Origin: CAILZL01 sp050181835
Lineage (GTDB): Bacteria > Pseudomonadota > Gammaproteobacteria > Steroidobacterales > Steroidobacteraceae
Direction of reading: 5' to 3'
Assembly (NCBI GenBank): GCA_050181835.1
Contig: JBFXCU010000015.1
Location: 1-64,000, forward strand
DNA: 64,000 bases
Part shown: one piece after another, positions 1 through 8,341 of the stretch
How the letters are laid out: each line of letters opens with the position of its first letter
Numbering within the stretch: the stretch's first letter is position 1
The notes under the pieces: model-generated
The model's input: the letters and a program-made list of their open reading frames with translations, nothing else
What the model was told of the DNA's origin: nothing
Databases searched by the model: none
Program-made: the position numbers and the translations under genes

Positions 1-127
1 CCGCCCTTGACCGGCGCACGCCCGATGACGTGTACTTCACCTTACTGCCGCTCGCGCAGGCGGCCTAAATCGCAACGCCACACTTAATCCTGCGCGTCTA
101 ACTGTTCAGTTTTGTGGAACCACCTCT
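1..127 (+). mobile_element. 3' end of an IS3-family element (transposase C-terminus)
   Basis: The frame from position 3 to the stop at 66-68 reads ALDRRTPDDVYF followed by about ten more residues. This is the typical C-terminal tail of IS3-family OrfB (DDE integrase-core) transposases, which end in a 'RTP..VY' motif. The rest of the element lies left of the window. The bases up to about 127, with a GGAACCACCTCT stretch, may hold the right terminal inverted repeat, but the other end is not visible so this is inference. No intact transposase can be claimed. Confidence 0.5.
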
Positions 128-376
128 GAAACATCTCGTCAACTTCTGCTTAAGCACCGTGAGCGACACATACGAATCAAGGTAGCTAGTGTGCTGGCTG
201 AGCATGCCAACAATTCATTCATAACAATGATTCCCGCTTTTTTATGGTTGATACGCAGAAACTTCTGCTCGATAACCTAGCTACACGACAAAATTAACTA
301 AGCGGATTTGAGCTTTAGCTAAACTCAACAATGACGGCTATGAGTGCACTCGCAGTGTCTGTCATCCTTGCCAGGC
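69..376. other. intergenic stretch without a recognised gene
   Basis: About 300 bases between the transposase tail and the stop of the chorismate-lyase-like gene. The first ~60 bases may belong to the IS end. No open frame with a recognisable protein, no RNA gene and no convincing terminator was seen in the remainder. Confidence 0.5.
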
Positions 377-919
377 TTAATTCCGGTAATAGCTCACAGG
401 AAATTTTTCGGTGATGGCACCGATGACCTGATGGCGGTGATAAATCAGGTAAGTCCGGGACAGTAATTCCTCATCTGCACTCAAACCAAAGTGAGGTGCC
501 AGCAGGTCGGCAGGCTCGCGGTGATAGGCGACGATTTCCCGATAAGTTTCCATGCGCTCGGCGCGCCACAACAAACCGATGGGCCGGTCATTCTCCAGTA
601 GCTCGCGTTGCATGGTGACAGGCAGCCGGTCAATTGCAATGAACGATTCAGCATACATAACATTCTGCTGGTCGTTGCATAGCAGAATGATGCGCCTGAG
701 TACGCGATCTTTGTCGGTAGTCTGCAACCATGGTGGATGCTCGCCCCGCTGTACCTGCTGTTCAAGTTTATGCACCCGCAGTGGCAGTCCGGTATACAGC
801 TCCAGCAGCTGCGTGATCGTGCCGTCAGTGGTCAGCAGCACTTTCTGGAACAAGCTCAGGGACGCATCGTGGATGATGGTGACGTCGGGCGACGATTCAA
901 TGGCAGCTGTCTTGATCAT
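377..919 (-). CDS. chorismate pyruvate-lyase-like protein (DUF98/Chor_lyase family)
   Basis: The protein follows the family pattern of short chorismate-lyase-like proteins: a DGTITQLLE segment, a VLRR segment, then YAESFIAIDRLP, a RPIGLLWR segment, RTYLI and a terminal ITEKFP. Members of this fold (related to the UTRA ligand-binding fold) include UbiC-type enzymes that release pyruvate from chorismate, and many members of unknown substrate. I chose the ATG at 919 (180 residues), preceded by AGGA; a GTG at 961 would add 14 residues but has no ribosome site. It is the last gene of a minus-strand group behind a secreted beta-propeller and a TonB-dependent receptor. Whether it acts on chorismate or binds another ligand cannot be told here. 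Confidence 0.65.
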   Translation of the reverse strand: MIKTAAIESSPDVTIIHDASLSLFQKVLLTTDGTITQLLELYTGLPLRVHKLEQQVQRGEHPPWLQTTDKDRVLRRIILLCNDQQNVMYAESFIAIDRLPVTMQRELLENDRPIGLLWRAERMETYREIVAYHREPADLLAPHFGLSADEELLSRTYLIYHRHQVIGAITEKFPVSYYRN

Positions 920-1177
920 GAGTCCTGCTGGTGGTGTCCTGAGCGTTTGCCGGTCCTGCACCGCAGGGTTTTTCTGTTACCGGGCAACAGGCCGACCGGC
1001 GTGTCTTCTACGGGAGTTTCTGTCTGAAGCCACACCAGTCAAGGAGTATACATTTCAGGCATCACGGATTGCGCGCCTTGCACATATCACGGCCACGCAT
1101 AATCAGCCTAGTGAATGGCAACGCATTTGATGCGCTGGAGGATAGGTTTTTCCTCCACGGATAACCTTAAAAATACG

Positions 1178-2266
1178 CTACGGTAACGACTTGCTGGCCA
1201 CACGGTCGCCATGAACTGGACCCAACCACAGGACGTTACCGATCTGCGCTGCTCCTGACACATTGTCGAAATGGGACGTGCCCTTCTCTCTCAGCAAGGG
1301 ACTGACACGCAACGTCTTCGGATCAAGCCGCACCACCACCCAGTCTATCGGTGTGTTGGTGCTGAAATGCTGCCACAACGTCGGAATATCCGTGTCTTGG
1401 CCAGCAATCAGCAGACTGCCATCGGGAGCCCGGTGGATATTGTCCGGCATGAAGTCGAGTGGAATACTGATAGGCGCGTGGCCATCCAGCGCAAAACGTA
1501 CGACACGTTTTTCCGGCCATACGTTGACAAACACCCACTTGCCATCAGCGCTTGTTTCGATCCCGTTATTCCCGGACAGGTCACCCCCTGGAAGTTCTGT
1601 GATGCCCTGCCCCGGATGCCACCGATATACAGCGCCGGTTTTTTCCTGAATAGAAAACTGGCTGAGCATGTCGCCATGCCGTTTATCAAGAAATTTGGTC
1701 GCCACGAAACCACCGTCCGCCAGCGGCGCAACGCCATTACCAAAGCCGCCCTCGGGAAGCACCACGCAGCCCACCCAAGTGAGACTGACTGGTGTACGAC
1801 TGGCATCCAGCGCAAACAGTTCGATGGCTTCACGCCCACCATGATTCACCACATACAGCAGATGCTGCTCATGCACGCCGGCGCGCAGACCAATACCGTG
1901 CGGGGAGAATGCGCTCATGTCCGGTGCGGATGGACAAGCGCTGTATTCCTGTCGCGCCATGCCTGTCACGTCCGGGACAAGTTGTACAAAGGCACGAGCT
2001 TTGGTGTCGATGAAATACAGTTTCCCGACCGGCGCACCCACTGGCGCATCAGGTGCGCGACCACTGCTGCCGATGAGCGCATTGTGGCCTGGGATGGTAA
2101 CCATATCTTCTATATTGAGTGGCCCACAGAGAAAGTTCAGGCCGTTTTCCGGCGCACAATTCGGTTCCTGTGTTGGCAAAGCGGTTGCAGAGAAAGCACG
2201 CTCCGCCAACCCCGAAGCTAGCAGTGTCACAGTCAGTACGATCAGTCGTGTGCAGATGCCAGACAT
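1178..2266 (-). CDS. secreted SMP-30/gluconolactonase-like beta-propeller protein
   Basis: 362 residues starting with a clear Sec signal peptide (hydrophobic residues ~7-26, cleavage probably after AFSA). The mature part has the repeated blades of the SMP-30/gluconolactonase/paraoxonase superfamily, with SPHGIG, VVNHGG, GNNGIE and DNIHRAPDG motifs. In known members such Asn/Asp/His positions hold the central calcium and line a lactone or ester hydrolase site. The product is expected in the periplasm. It sits 150 bases downstream of a TonB-dependent receptor in the same direction, so it may process the imported ligand; that is inference from position. An AGGG lies upstream of the ATG. Confidence 0.7.
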   Translation of the reverse strand: MSGICTRLIVLTVTLLASGLAERAFSATALPTQEPNCAPENGLNFLCGPLNIEDMVTIPGHNALIGSSGRAPDAPVGAPVGKLYFIDTKARAFVQLVPDVTGMARQEYSACPSAPDMSAFSPHGIGLRAGVHEQHLLYVVNHGGREAIELFALDASRTPVSLTWVGCVVLPEGGFGNGVAPLADGGFVATKFLDKRHGDMLSQFSIQEKTGAVYRWHPGQGITELPGGDLSGNNGIETSADGKWVFVNVWPEKRVVRFALDGHAPISIPLDFMPDNIHRAPDGSLLIAGQDTDIPTLWQHFSTNTPIDWVVVRLDPKTLRVSPLLREKGTSHFDNVSGAAQIGNVLWLGPVHGDRVASKSLP

Positions 2267-2419
2267 GTTCAGTCACCCTATGTTTTCATTCCAGAAACGA
2301 CCGGATACGACGTTGCCGCACATTCATCTGACAGCATAACCAGCCACCTGCCATCGCAAGACAGCCCCTCTTCCGCACTGCAGAAGAGGAGCCGACACTC
2401 ACCTACGCGAAGGCAATCC

Positions 2420-5074
2420 TCAGAACTTCCGTTTCAGCGTAAACATCACTTCACGTGGCCGTGATGGTGTTCCACTTACACTTCCTGCAGAGTAGTAATT
2501 GTTGTAGGTATTGAGATAGTAAAATTTGTTGAACAAATTGCTGATGGCAACCTGCCCTGACCAATTGTCACTGCCTGCATTCCACATCAAATGCGCATTG
2601 GCCACGCCATAGGCTTTCTGGTAGGAATACTCTGGATCGTTGGATATGTCAGTAAAGATGCTACTTTGATAGGTGTAGTCTACCCGTGGCGTTAGTGTTC
2701 CAGCATCATTACCAAGATTGATCGTGTATTCCGCACCCACATTAAACTTGTACTTGGGAGCATAGGGTGCAACACCATCATCAGGAATGCTGCCTCCACG
2801 TGATACACAGGCAATGCCACAATCCACTGTCTTGTAATGCAGATAACTGCCGGCTGCATTCACCGCAAAACCAGCCGTTGTCCGCGCTTCAATTTCCAGC
2901 TCAATACCCTGAACCTTGGCACTGCCTACATTTTCCTCAAAAGGGTTGCCCAGATCGTCCCGAACCTGCAACTGAAGATCCTTGTAGTCCATCCGGAACA
3001 GTGCGGCATTCGCACGCAGATGATGGTTCAGCCACTCACTCTTGGCACCAATTTCATAACTTTTCACAAACTCAGGACCAAACGGCGTCACTGCAGACAG
3101 TCCAGATACGGCGTAAGGGTTAGAGCCGCCGCCCTTGAAACCAGTCGAGTAAACGGCGTAAGTCATGAAGTCCGGCGTCCACTGGTATTGGACACCAATT
3201 TTTGGATCAACCCGCTTAGCGCTGTAATCCACAGTGAATGCTGGAAATCCAGCTTGGGGGGGATTGACTCCAGTCTGGCCAATGGTAAAGGTTTTGAGTG
3301 AGTCGGTGTGACGCAGACCAACTTCCAGACTTAACTGATCAGTGAAATGATAATTGCCATGAACGAAGACAGATTTGTTCTCATCTCTGGCTTTATTGTA
3401 GGTAAGAAAGTGCACCCCAAAAACCATCAGATCGATATCTCCAAGGGTCGTTCCCGCAGATCGGTAATAGAAGCCTCCCGCCGCCCAGTCCAACTTTCCG
3501 GACAATGCCTTGCCGGTAAAGTTGATTTCCTCACTGAACTGATCCCGGATGAAGTTCTGTGCCGATGCGACGCCTCCAAGTGGTGACTGGCCCGTACCAT
3601 AGGGTGCAAAATTTGAGTCAGAACGATAGCCAGTAATCGATTTGACATGCACATTCTCAGCAACATCCCAGTCGACTTTTCCGGACAGTCCATAAGAAAA
3701 TAGCGGCGAATTCAGACCAAATTGCTGATTTGTAACCGGATCAGAATTCGTCTGATAACTCACATAGGGATTAGAGGGAATAAACCGGGAGTCATAACGA
3801 ACTCCGAACATAGGCTCAAATACCGTGTCATTCAGATTCTGGTTCCGGCTCGGATTGATCGCGATCAGGGTTGTAGCCGCAATATTACTCGTATCGTTAG
3901 ACACATCTCCGGTCAGATTGACTTCCAGGGAATCGGTAGCCAACCAGCGCAATGCCACACGGGCAGCAACCACATCAGTGTCGCCCAAGGTACCTCTCTG
4001 GCACCCCACGTTGCCAGGCACCTGCTGGGGCAACGATCCGGACAGCGAAGGGTACAGGCAGGGAAAGTCGTACAGTTTCTGGTAGCCATCCTGTTTGTCA
4101 GAGATGCCGGAAGCACGTAAGAAAAGTTTGTTATCAATGAGTGGAATATCGAACCCACCCGTCACTTTTATATGATGAAAGCTGCCATAGCCAATACTGG
4201 CATGACCAGAATTGTCTCCCTTTGGCTTGACGGTATTGATGCGAACCGCACCGCTTTCCGTGTTGGCACCGAACAGGGTACCCTGAGGCCCGCGCAGAAT
4301 CTCGACGCTGTCAATATCGACCAGCGCAAGATTGGCTCCTGTAAGCGAGCCCATGTAAACATCATCAAAATAGAAGCCCACCCCCGGATTGAAGGCAAAG
4401 CTGTTATCCGTCTGGCCAACACCGCGCACCAACGCCGTAATGGCTTTGCCGAAATTGCCGCCCGAGGGCAGGAATGAAACATTCGGCACTGAAGCAGCCA
4501 CATCAGCTACCTGTTCATAACCGCGCGATTCCAGCTGTTCACTGGTGATCGCCGTAATGGCCAGCGATGTCTGCTGAGCGTTCTCCGCCGTATACCGCGC
4601 AGTCACTACAACTTCCTCAAGGGCACCTGCGGTAAGTGGCGCTTGCTGTGCGTTGGCGCTTATCCCAAATGCAGATAGGATAAAAGTCGAAACACTACCA
4701 AACAGTGATTTTTTTCTGAAATTTTCCACGATCCCCTCACTTTGCGATGGTTCTTTTGCTTCCGGAAGAGCGCTTACGACGATGACACCCATGGCATCGA
4801 TATTGGCGACCAGTCCGGTACTCTCCAGCAACTTGCGTAATCCTTCCTTCAGCGTGAACTCTCCCTCAAGAGAATTGGCCTTACGAGATTTCACAAGATC
4901 GAAGGAAACCAGAAGGGGCGTCGATGCCTGTTGCGCCATACGCATCAGTGCTTCACTGGCATCTGTCTGCGGTATATCAAATCGGAATGTTCGATCTGAC
5001 GCAGAAACACACACAGGCACCGCCAGCAAGCTGAGCCAGATGAAAGCTCTCAGCAAAAACCTGTCCCCCATCAT
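2420..5074 (-). CDS. TonB-dependent receptor with N-terminal STN signalling domain
   Basis: Outer-membrane beta-barrel transporter of about 884 residues. In order: a signal peptide (~10-25), an STN (secretin/TonB short N-terminal) domain at ~30-105, a TonB-box-like EEVVVTA near 153, a plug with the diagnostic ILRGPQGTLFG, and a 22-strand-type barrel ending in Phe, with RPREVMFTLKRKF at the C-terminus. STN domains contact FecR-type regulators, and fecR- and fecI-like genes lie just upstream, so ligand binding outside the cell probably induces the locus. The ATG at 5074 is chosen because AGAAGGA precedes it at good spacing; a GTG at 5089 is less likely. Oddity: residues ~121-143 look like a second, internal signal peptide. 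The ligand is unknown (siderophore or other). Confidence 0.88.
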   Translation of the reverse strand: MMGDRFLLRAFIWLSLLAVPVCVSASDRTFRFDIPQTDASEALMRMAQQASTPLLVSFDLVKSRKANSLEGEFTLKEGLRKLLESTGLVANIDAMGVIVVSALPEAKEPSQSEGIVENFRKKSLFGSVSTFILSAFGISANAQQAPLTAGALEEVVVTARYTAENAQQTSLAITAITSEQLESRGYEQVADVAASVPNVSFLPSGGNFGKAITALVRGVGQTDNSFAFNPGVGFYFDDVYMGSLTGANLALVDIDSVEILRGPQGTLFGANTESGAVRINTVKPKGDNSGHASIGYGSFHHIKVTGGFDIPLIDNKLFLRASGISDKQDGYQKLYDFPCLYPSLSGSLPQQVPGNVGCQRGTLGDTDVVAARVALRWLATDSLEVNLTGDVSNDTSNIAATTLIAINPSRNQNLNDTVFEPMFGVRYDSRFIPSNPYVSYQTNSDPVTNQQFGLNSPLFSYGLSGKVDWDVAENVHVKSITGYRSDSNFAPYGTGQSPLGGVASAQNFIRDQFSEEINFTGKALSGKLDWAAGGFYYRSAGTTLGDIDLMVFGVHFLTYNKARDENKSVFVHGNYHFTDQLSLEVGLRHTDSLKTFTIGQTGVNPPQAGFPAFTVDYSAKRVDPKIGVQYQWTPDFMTYAVYSTGFKGGGSNPYAVSGLSAVTPFGPEFVKSYEIGAKSEWLNHHLRANAALFRMDYKDLQLQVRDDLGNPFEENVGSAKVQGIELEIEARTTAGFAVNAAGSYLHYKTVDCGIACVSRGGSIPDDGVAPYAPKYKFNVGAEYTINLGNDAGTLTPRVDYTYQSSIFTDISNDPEYSYQKAYGVANAHLMWNAGSDNWSGQVAISNLFNKFYYLNTYNNYYSAGSVSGTPSRPREVMFTLKRKF

Positions 5075-5327
5075 TATTTTCCTTCTCACGGACAGTTTGA
5101 GACCCGTATTTCAGGATTCACAACAAACCCGCTACACAGTAAGGCAATCGTGAAGGGAATATCCCCCACTCTAATTCAATAATATTTTTTGGCAGAACTA
5201 CGATACTGCTATTTTGTCCGCTTCAGTCGGGATCATCACCTGCCTTGACTAAAACCCCATCCCGCACATTGCATGACAACAGCATGCCTCCATACCTACG
5301 GTGCAGTTTGACTGACGTATGACGGTG

Positions 5328-6371
5328 CTAACTCTGCGCATCCTTGCGATAAAGGTAAATCATGTCGTCACCGACAGATTTCGCACCTATATTAAATGAC
5401 GTTTCCAGAGTGTGCAGAAACTTGTTAACGTCGTCAGCATTGAAATAACCGACAATGCGCGTGCCTACAATTGCCTGGTCCGAAATCACAATCCTGATTT
5501 GCGTATACCGGTTAAATTCACGCACGACCGTTTCCAACGTGTCGCCATTAAAAAGCAATTTACCATCCCGCCAAGACAGTCTCTTTGTCATGTCTTCCTG
5601 ATCAATTGCACTCACCGAGATCAGATCCCTGCTTATTACCGCATCTCGCCCAGCGGTCACTAGGGCAAGTGTTTCTTCGGCAATGGCTGCAACGCTTGGA
5701 TCAGCACCGCTCTCTGTCGGAATACGAACGAGTTTTACTTTGCCCTCCGTTACGACAACCTCCGTGGTTCCGCCTCTGAGATGAACACTGAACGCCGTGC
5801 CAACAGCTTCAATGGCTCCGTTGCCCGCGTAAACGCGAAATGGTCTTTCCGGATTTTTGGCGACCTGAAAGTTTGCTTCGCCCTTGAGCAGCCTGACCTG
5901 TCGCTCGTCCGCTGTATAGGCAACCTCAACGTCCGTATCCGTATTCAGCTGGATGACCGAACCATCGGACAGATTGATAATCCTTCTCTCCCCCACCCGG
6001 GTATGGGCCGCCAAGCGATCGAAATCCGGACTGGCACTGGAAAATAACGGAGCTGACAGCATCCATCCGGAAATCAGCATGGCAAAAATTGCTACCGCAG
6101 CCACCGCCCTGATTTTCAACGGATTCAACTGCACCCAGGCATAAACAATTTTGCGAACCGACAGTGGCTCTGAGAGTTGCTCCCCTTGGGCATCGAACAG
6201 GGTGCCCGCATCGTTCCAGACTTTAGTGATCTGCCTGAATATCTGCCGGTGCTGCTCGTTCTCATTCAGCCAGTCCTCAAAAGCAAACAGATCATCGCGC
6301 GCAACCTTGCTGGCGTTGAGCTTAATCACCCACGCCGACGCTTCTTCCATTACCGTGTGCCGCGTTTTCAT
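5328..6371 (-). CDS. FecR-family transmembrane anti-sigma regulator
   Basis: 347 residues with the three-part FecR layout. An N-terminal cytoplasmic DUF4880 helix bundle (~1-60, with a FEDWL..NEQHRQIF stretch) is followed by one transmembrane helix near 95-113. The periplasmic FecR domain (~125-225) contains GERRIINLSDGS and ANFQV segments, and a C-terminal DUF4974/STN-like module (~265-340) completes it. FecR proteins relay the ligand-loaded state of a TonB receptor to an ECF sigma factor. The start overlaps the upstream sigma gene by ATGA (6368-6371), implying translational coupling. The receptor gene follows 250 bases downstream on the same strand. Confidence 0.9.
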   Translation of the reverse strand: MKTRHTVMEEASAWVIKLNASKVARDDLFAFEDWLNENEQHRQIFRQITKVWNDAGTLFDAQGEQLSEPLSVRKIVYAWVQLNPLKIRAVAAVAIFAMLISGWMLSAPLFSSASPDFDRLAAHTRVGERRIINLSDGSVIQLNTDTDVEVAYTADERQVRLLKGEANFQVAKNPERPFRVYAGNGAIEAVGTAFSVHLRGGTTEVVVTEGKVKLVRIPTESGADPSVAAIAEETLALVTAGRDAVISRDLISVSAIDQEDMTKRLSWRDGKLLFNGDTLETVVREFNRYTQIRIVISDQAIVGTRIVGYFNADDVNKFLHTLETSFNIGAKSVGDDMIYLYRKDAQS

Positions 6372-7021
6372 TTTAGAACGTCAATCTGCCTGCTAGCACG
6401 CGCTTGTCTGTTAAGGCGCTTCCTGTGCTGTTCAATACTTTTCACATTACCGGTCTCATGGCCACGAAATTCGTCTGCTTTAATATAAAACCCGTTCGAT
6501 ACCAGATGCTCCGCGCATCGTTGCAATGCTTTCTGTATGTGCTTTTCTATCGTGCGGGTCGAGATGCCAAGACGCTCGGCGATTTCCTGGTATGACAGAC
6601 CCTCCATTCTTTGCATGATAAAAACCCTGCGACACTGAGGCGGCAGGGCATCCAGTGCATCGCAAAAAGCGCGCAACTTTTCTTGGCCGTCTAGCGTGTC
6701 AAACAGTGTGGGGCCATTATCTACGGCAATTAACTCATCCACATCCCCCACTGCTTCTTCAAACTTCTTCCTTTGTCTTTTTTTGCGGTTCAGGGCGATA
6801 TTGCGCGCCACCCGGAACAAAAAGGCTCGGGGAGACTGGACTTCGGTGTTTGCTTGCGCAGCTAGGGCATTGAGATAGGTTTCCTGAACCGCATCTTCAA
6901 TATCCTCGCGAATCACAAAAAATGTAGCCACATAACGGGTCAGGGAAGCCTTGCACTCAACAAATGCGCTGAACAACGTAGTAACGCAGCTGTCTTTACC
7001 GCCATCATCATCGTTTTTCAT
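6368..7021 (-). CDS. FecI-like ECF RNA polymerase sigma factor
   Basis: 217 residues from the ATG at 7021. Region 2 (~residues 15-85) carries REDIEDAVQETYL and PRAFLFRVARNIALN; region 4 (~120-175) carries LPPQCRRVFIMQRMEGLSYQEIAERLGIS split across the usual helix-turn-helix. Iron-responsive ECF sigma factors of this type direct polymerase to the promoter of the partner TonB-receptor gene. The frame stays open upstream to 7141, but the extra 40 residues are unlike the family and lack a ribosome site. The C-terminus runs ~40 residues past region 4 as a basic tail, longer than usual. It overlaps the fecR-like gene by four bases. Confidence 0.88.
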   Translation of the reverse strand: MKNDDDGGKDSCVTTLFSAFVECKASLTRYVATFFVIREDIEDAVQETYLNALAAQANTEVQSPRAFLFRVARNIALNRKKRQRKKFEEAVGDVDELIAVDNGPTLFDTLDGQEKLRAFCDALDALPPQCRRVFIMQRMEGLSYQEIAERLGISTRTIEKHIQKALQRCAEHLVSNGFYIKADEFRGHETGNVKSIEQHRKRLNRQARASRQIDVLK

Positions 7022-7533
7022 TATTGCCCCCGGGAGAAGCAGACGGCACCTATCCGGGTCAATTTGGCATAAAACATCCCACTCACGCAATCCACATATA
7101 TAAACAGTCAGTGCCCGTTGGCTGCAACCCGCTGCTTGCACATAGTCATCAGATCAGAAAAACGGCGACCATTGGTTGCAACGGAGCAGACGGGTAACGG
7201 AGAGGATCTGTAGCAATGTGTAGAACGAGAGGCGTCGAGTTTGAGTGCTGCTTGACGATGACGATGAGCGCCACACCGAGACGGTGATGCAGAGTTGGGT
7301 TTTAACGACATTTGCAGATCTGACAAAGGGTGAAGGCCGGTAGCGTCATCTGATAGGTCAGAAGCACACTTTGGAATCTTTGGGCTTCAGAGTGTATTGA
7401 GGACAAGCGCATGGTGCTTAAATTGGGCTTTGTGACCGTCTCTTGCGTATGCGAGAAACATAGGGTCTAGAACCGCTGATCTTGCATTGCCTTTCAAAGA
7501 CTTCAGCAGGATTTCAATGTTCTGAAACGGAAA
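7022..7533. other. long intergenic region upstream of the ECF sigma gene
   Basis: About 510 bases between the sigma factor start and tRNA-Arg. It should hold the sigma-gene promoter. I saw no recognisable coding frame, no rho-independent terminator with a clear U-run and no Fur-box of convincing quality. The only long open frame (7108-7326, minus) has no family resemblance. Confidence 0.4.
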
Positions 7534-7610
7534 TGGTGCGCCCGGCCAGATTCGAACTGGCGACCTTCGGCTTCGGAGGCCGACACTCTATCCAGCTGAG
7601 CTACGGGCGC
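7534..7610 (-). tRNA. tRNA-Arg (anticodon CCG)
   Basis: Read on the minus strand, the 7-bp acceptor stem GCGCCCG pairs with CGGGCGC, followed by discriminator A and an encoded CCA. The D-arm (GCTCAGCTGGATAGAGT), the anticodon loop CTCCGAA giving CCG, and the T-arm with GTTCGAATC are all in place. Anticodon CCG reads the Arg codon CGG. Length including CCA is 77 nt. Confidence 0.95.
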
Positions 7611-7761
7611 AAAACGGGGACGCGATAGTAGCGGCGGCGGCACATCTAATTCAACACAAAAGCCAAACTTGCCTACTACCGCATTCCGGAGTTGGTGCTA
7701 TGCGATCAGGCCGCTATACTTGCGCCCCTTAACGTCAACCAGCCTGTCATTCGGAGTCGCT

Positions 7762-8271
7762 GTGAGCGGATCTTCCCACGATAATCATTTTTTCGACACC
7801 TTCATGCTGGTTCTCGGCATCTTGGTACTGATTGCTTTCGGTCTATATTTCGGTGCCAACGCGATCTCTATGCGCACTCAGGAAACCGAAGTACGGAGCG
7901 ACCCGCTACTGCAAGCCAGCATTGCCGAGCGCATTCAGCCAGTCGGCAAAGTCGCTATTTCAGGTGAAGATAATAGCGCTGTGGAGGAAAAAGCCGCCGT
8001 AGCCGTTGAATTGAAAGACATGCCTGGCGAGCAGGTATATGGCACCGTGTGTGTCGCTTGCCACGGTACTGGATTGGCTGGCGCACCCAAATTTGGTGAC
8101 AAATCAGCTTGGTCTGCGCGTATCGCTCAGGGCATCGATACGCTGCATAAACATGCGATCGAAGGCTACACCGGCAAGTCCGGCGTCATGCCCGCTAAAG
8201 GCGGCCTGACAACGGTAACCGACGCCTCGATCATGGCAGCGGTTGACTACATGGTTAGTCAGTCCAAGTAA
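7762..8271 (+). CDS. membrane-anchored cytochrome c5-family protein
   Basis: 169 residues from a GTG at 7762, preceded by GGAG at correct spacing; the frame is open further upstream to 7669 but without a ribosome site. An N-terminal membrane helix (~residues 11-32) anchors a periplasmic domain with one haem-binding motif CVACH (Cys97, Cys100, His101). A Met in the SGVMPAKGG segment is the likely second axial ligand. Class I c5-type cytochromes of this layout shuttle electrons in respiratory chains. The gene is monocistronic: a tRNA lies upstream on the other strand and a terminator follows directly. Confidence 0.85.
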   Translation: MSGSSHDNHFFDTFMLVLGILVLIAFGLYFGANAISMRTQETEVRSDPLLQASIAERIQPVGKVAISGEDNSAVEEKAAVAVELKDMPGEQVYGTVCVACHGTGLAGAPKFGDKSAWSARIAQGIDTLHKHAIEGYTGKSGVMPAKGGLTTVTDASIMAAVDYMVSQSK

Positions 8272-8292
8272 GGAAACTCACCTTCGACTCAC

Positions 8293-8324
8293 AGCCGACC
8301 TCGCCTAGCCAAGTCGGCTTTTTT
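8293..8324 (+). terminator. rho-independent terminator after the cytochrome c5 gene
   Basis: Stem AGCCGAC (8293-8299) pairs with GTCGGCT (8313-8319), 13-base loop, followed by a run of six T. Confidence 0.85.
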
Positions 8325-8341
8325 ATGGTCTATTTTTGAGC

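Noticed and set aside
552..1130. 192-codon plus-strand frame opposite the chorismate-lyase-like gene
   Set aside because: Cys/Ser/Arg-rich translation typical of a complementary-strand shadow; the minus-strand frame has clear family motifs.
1271..2221. 316-codon plus-strand frame opposite the SMP-30-like gene
   Set aside because: No signal peptide or family motif. The minus-strand gene has a signal peptide and propeller motifs.
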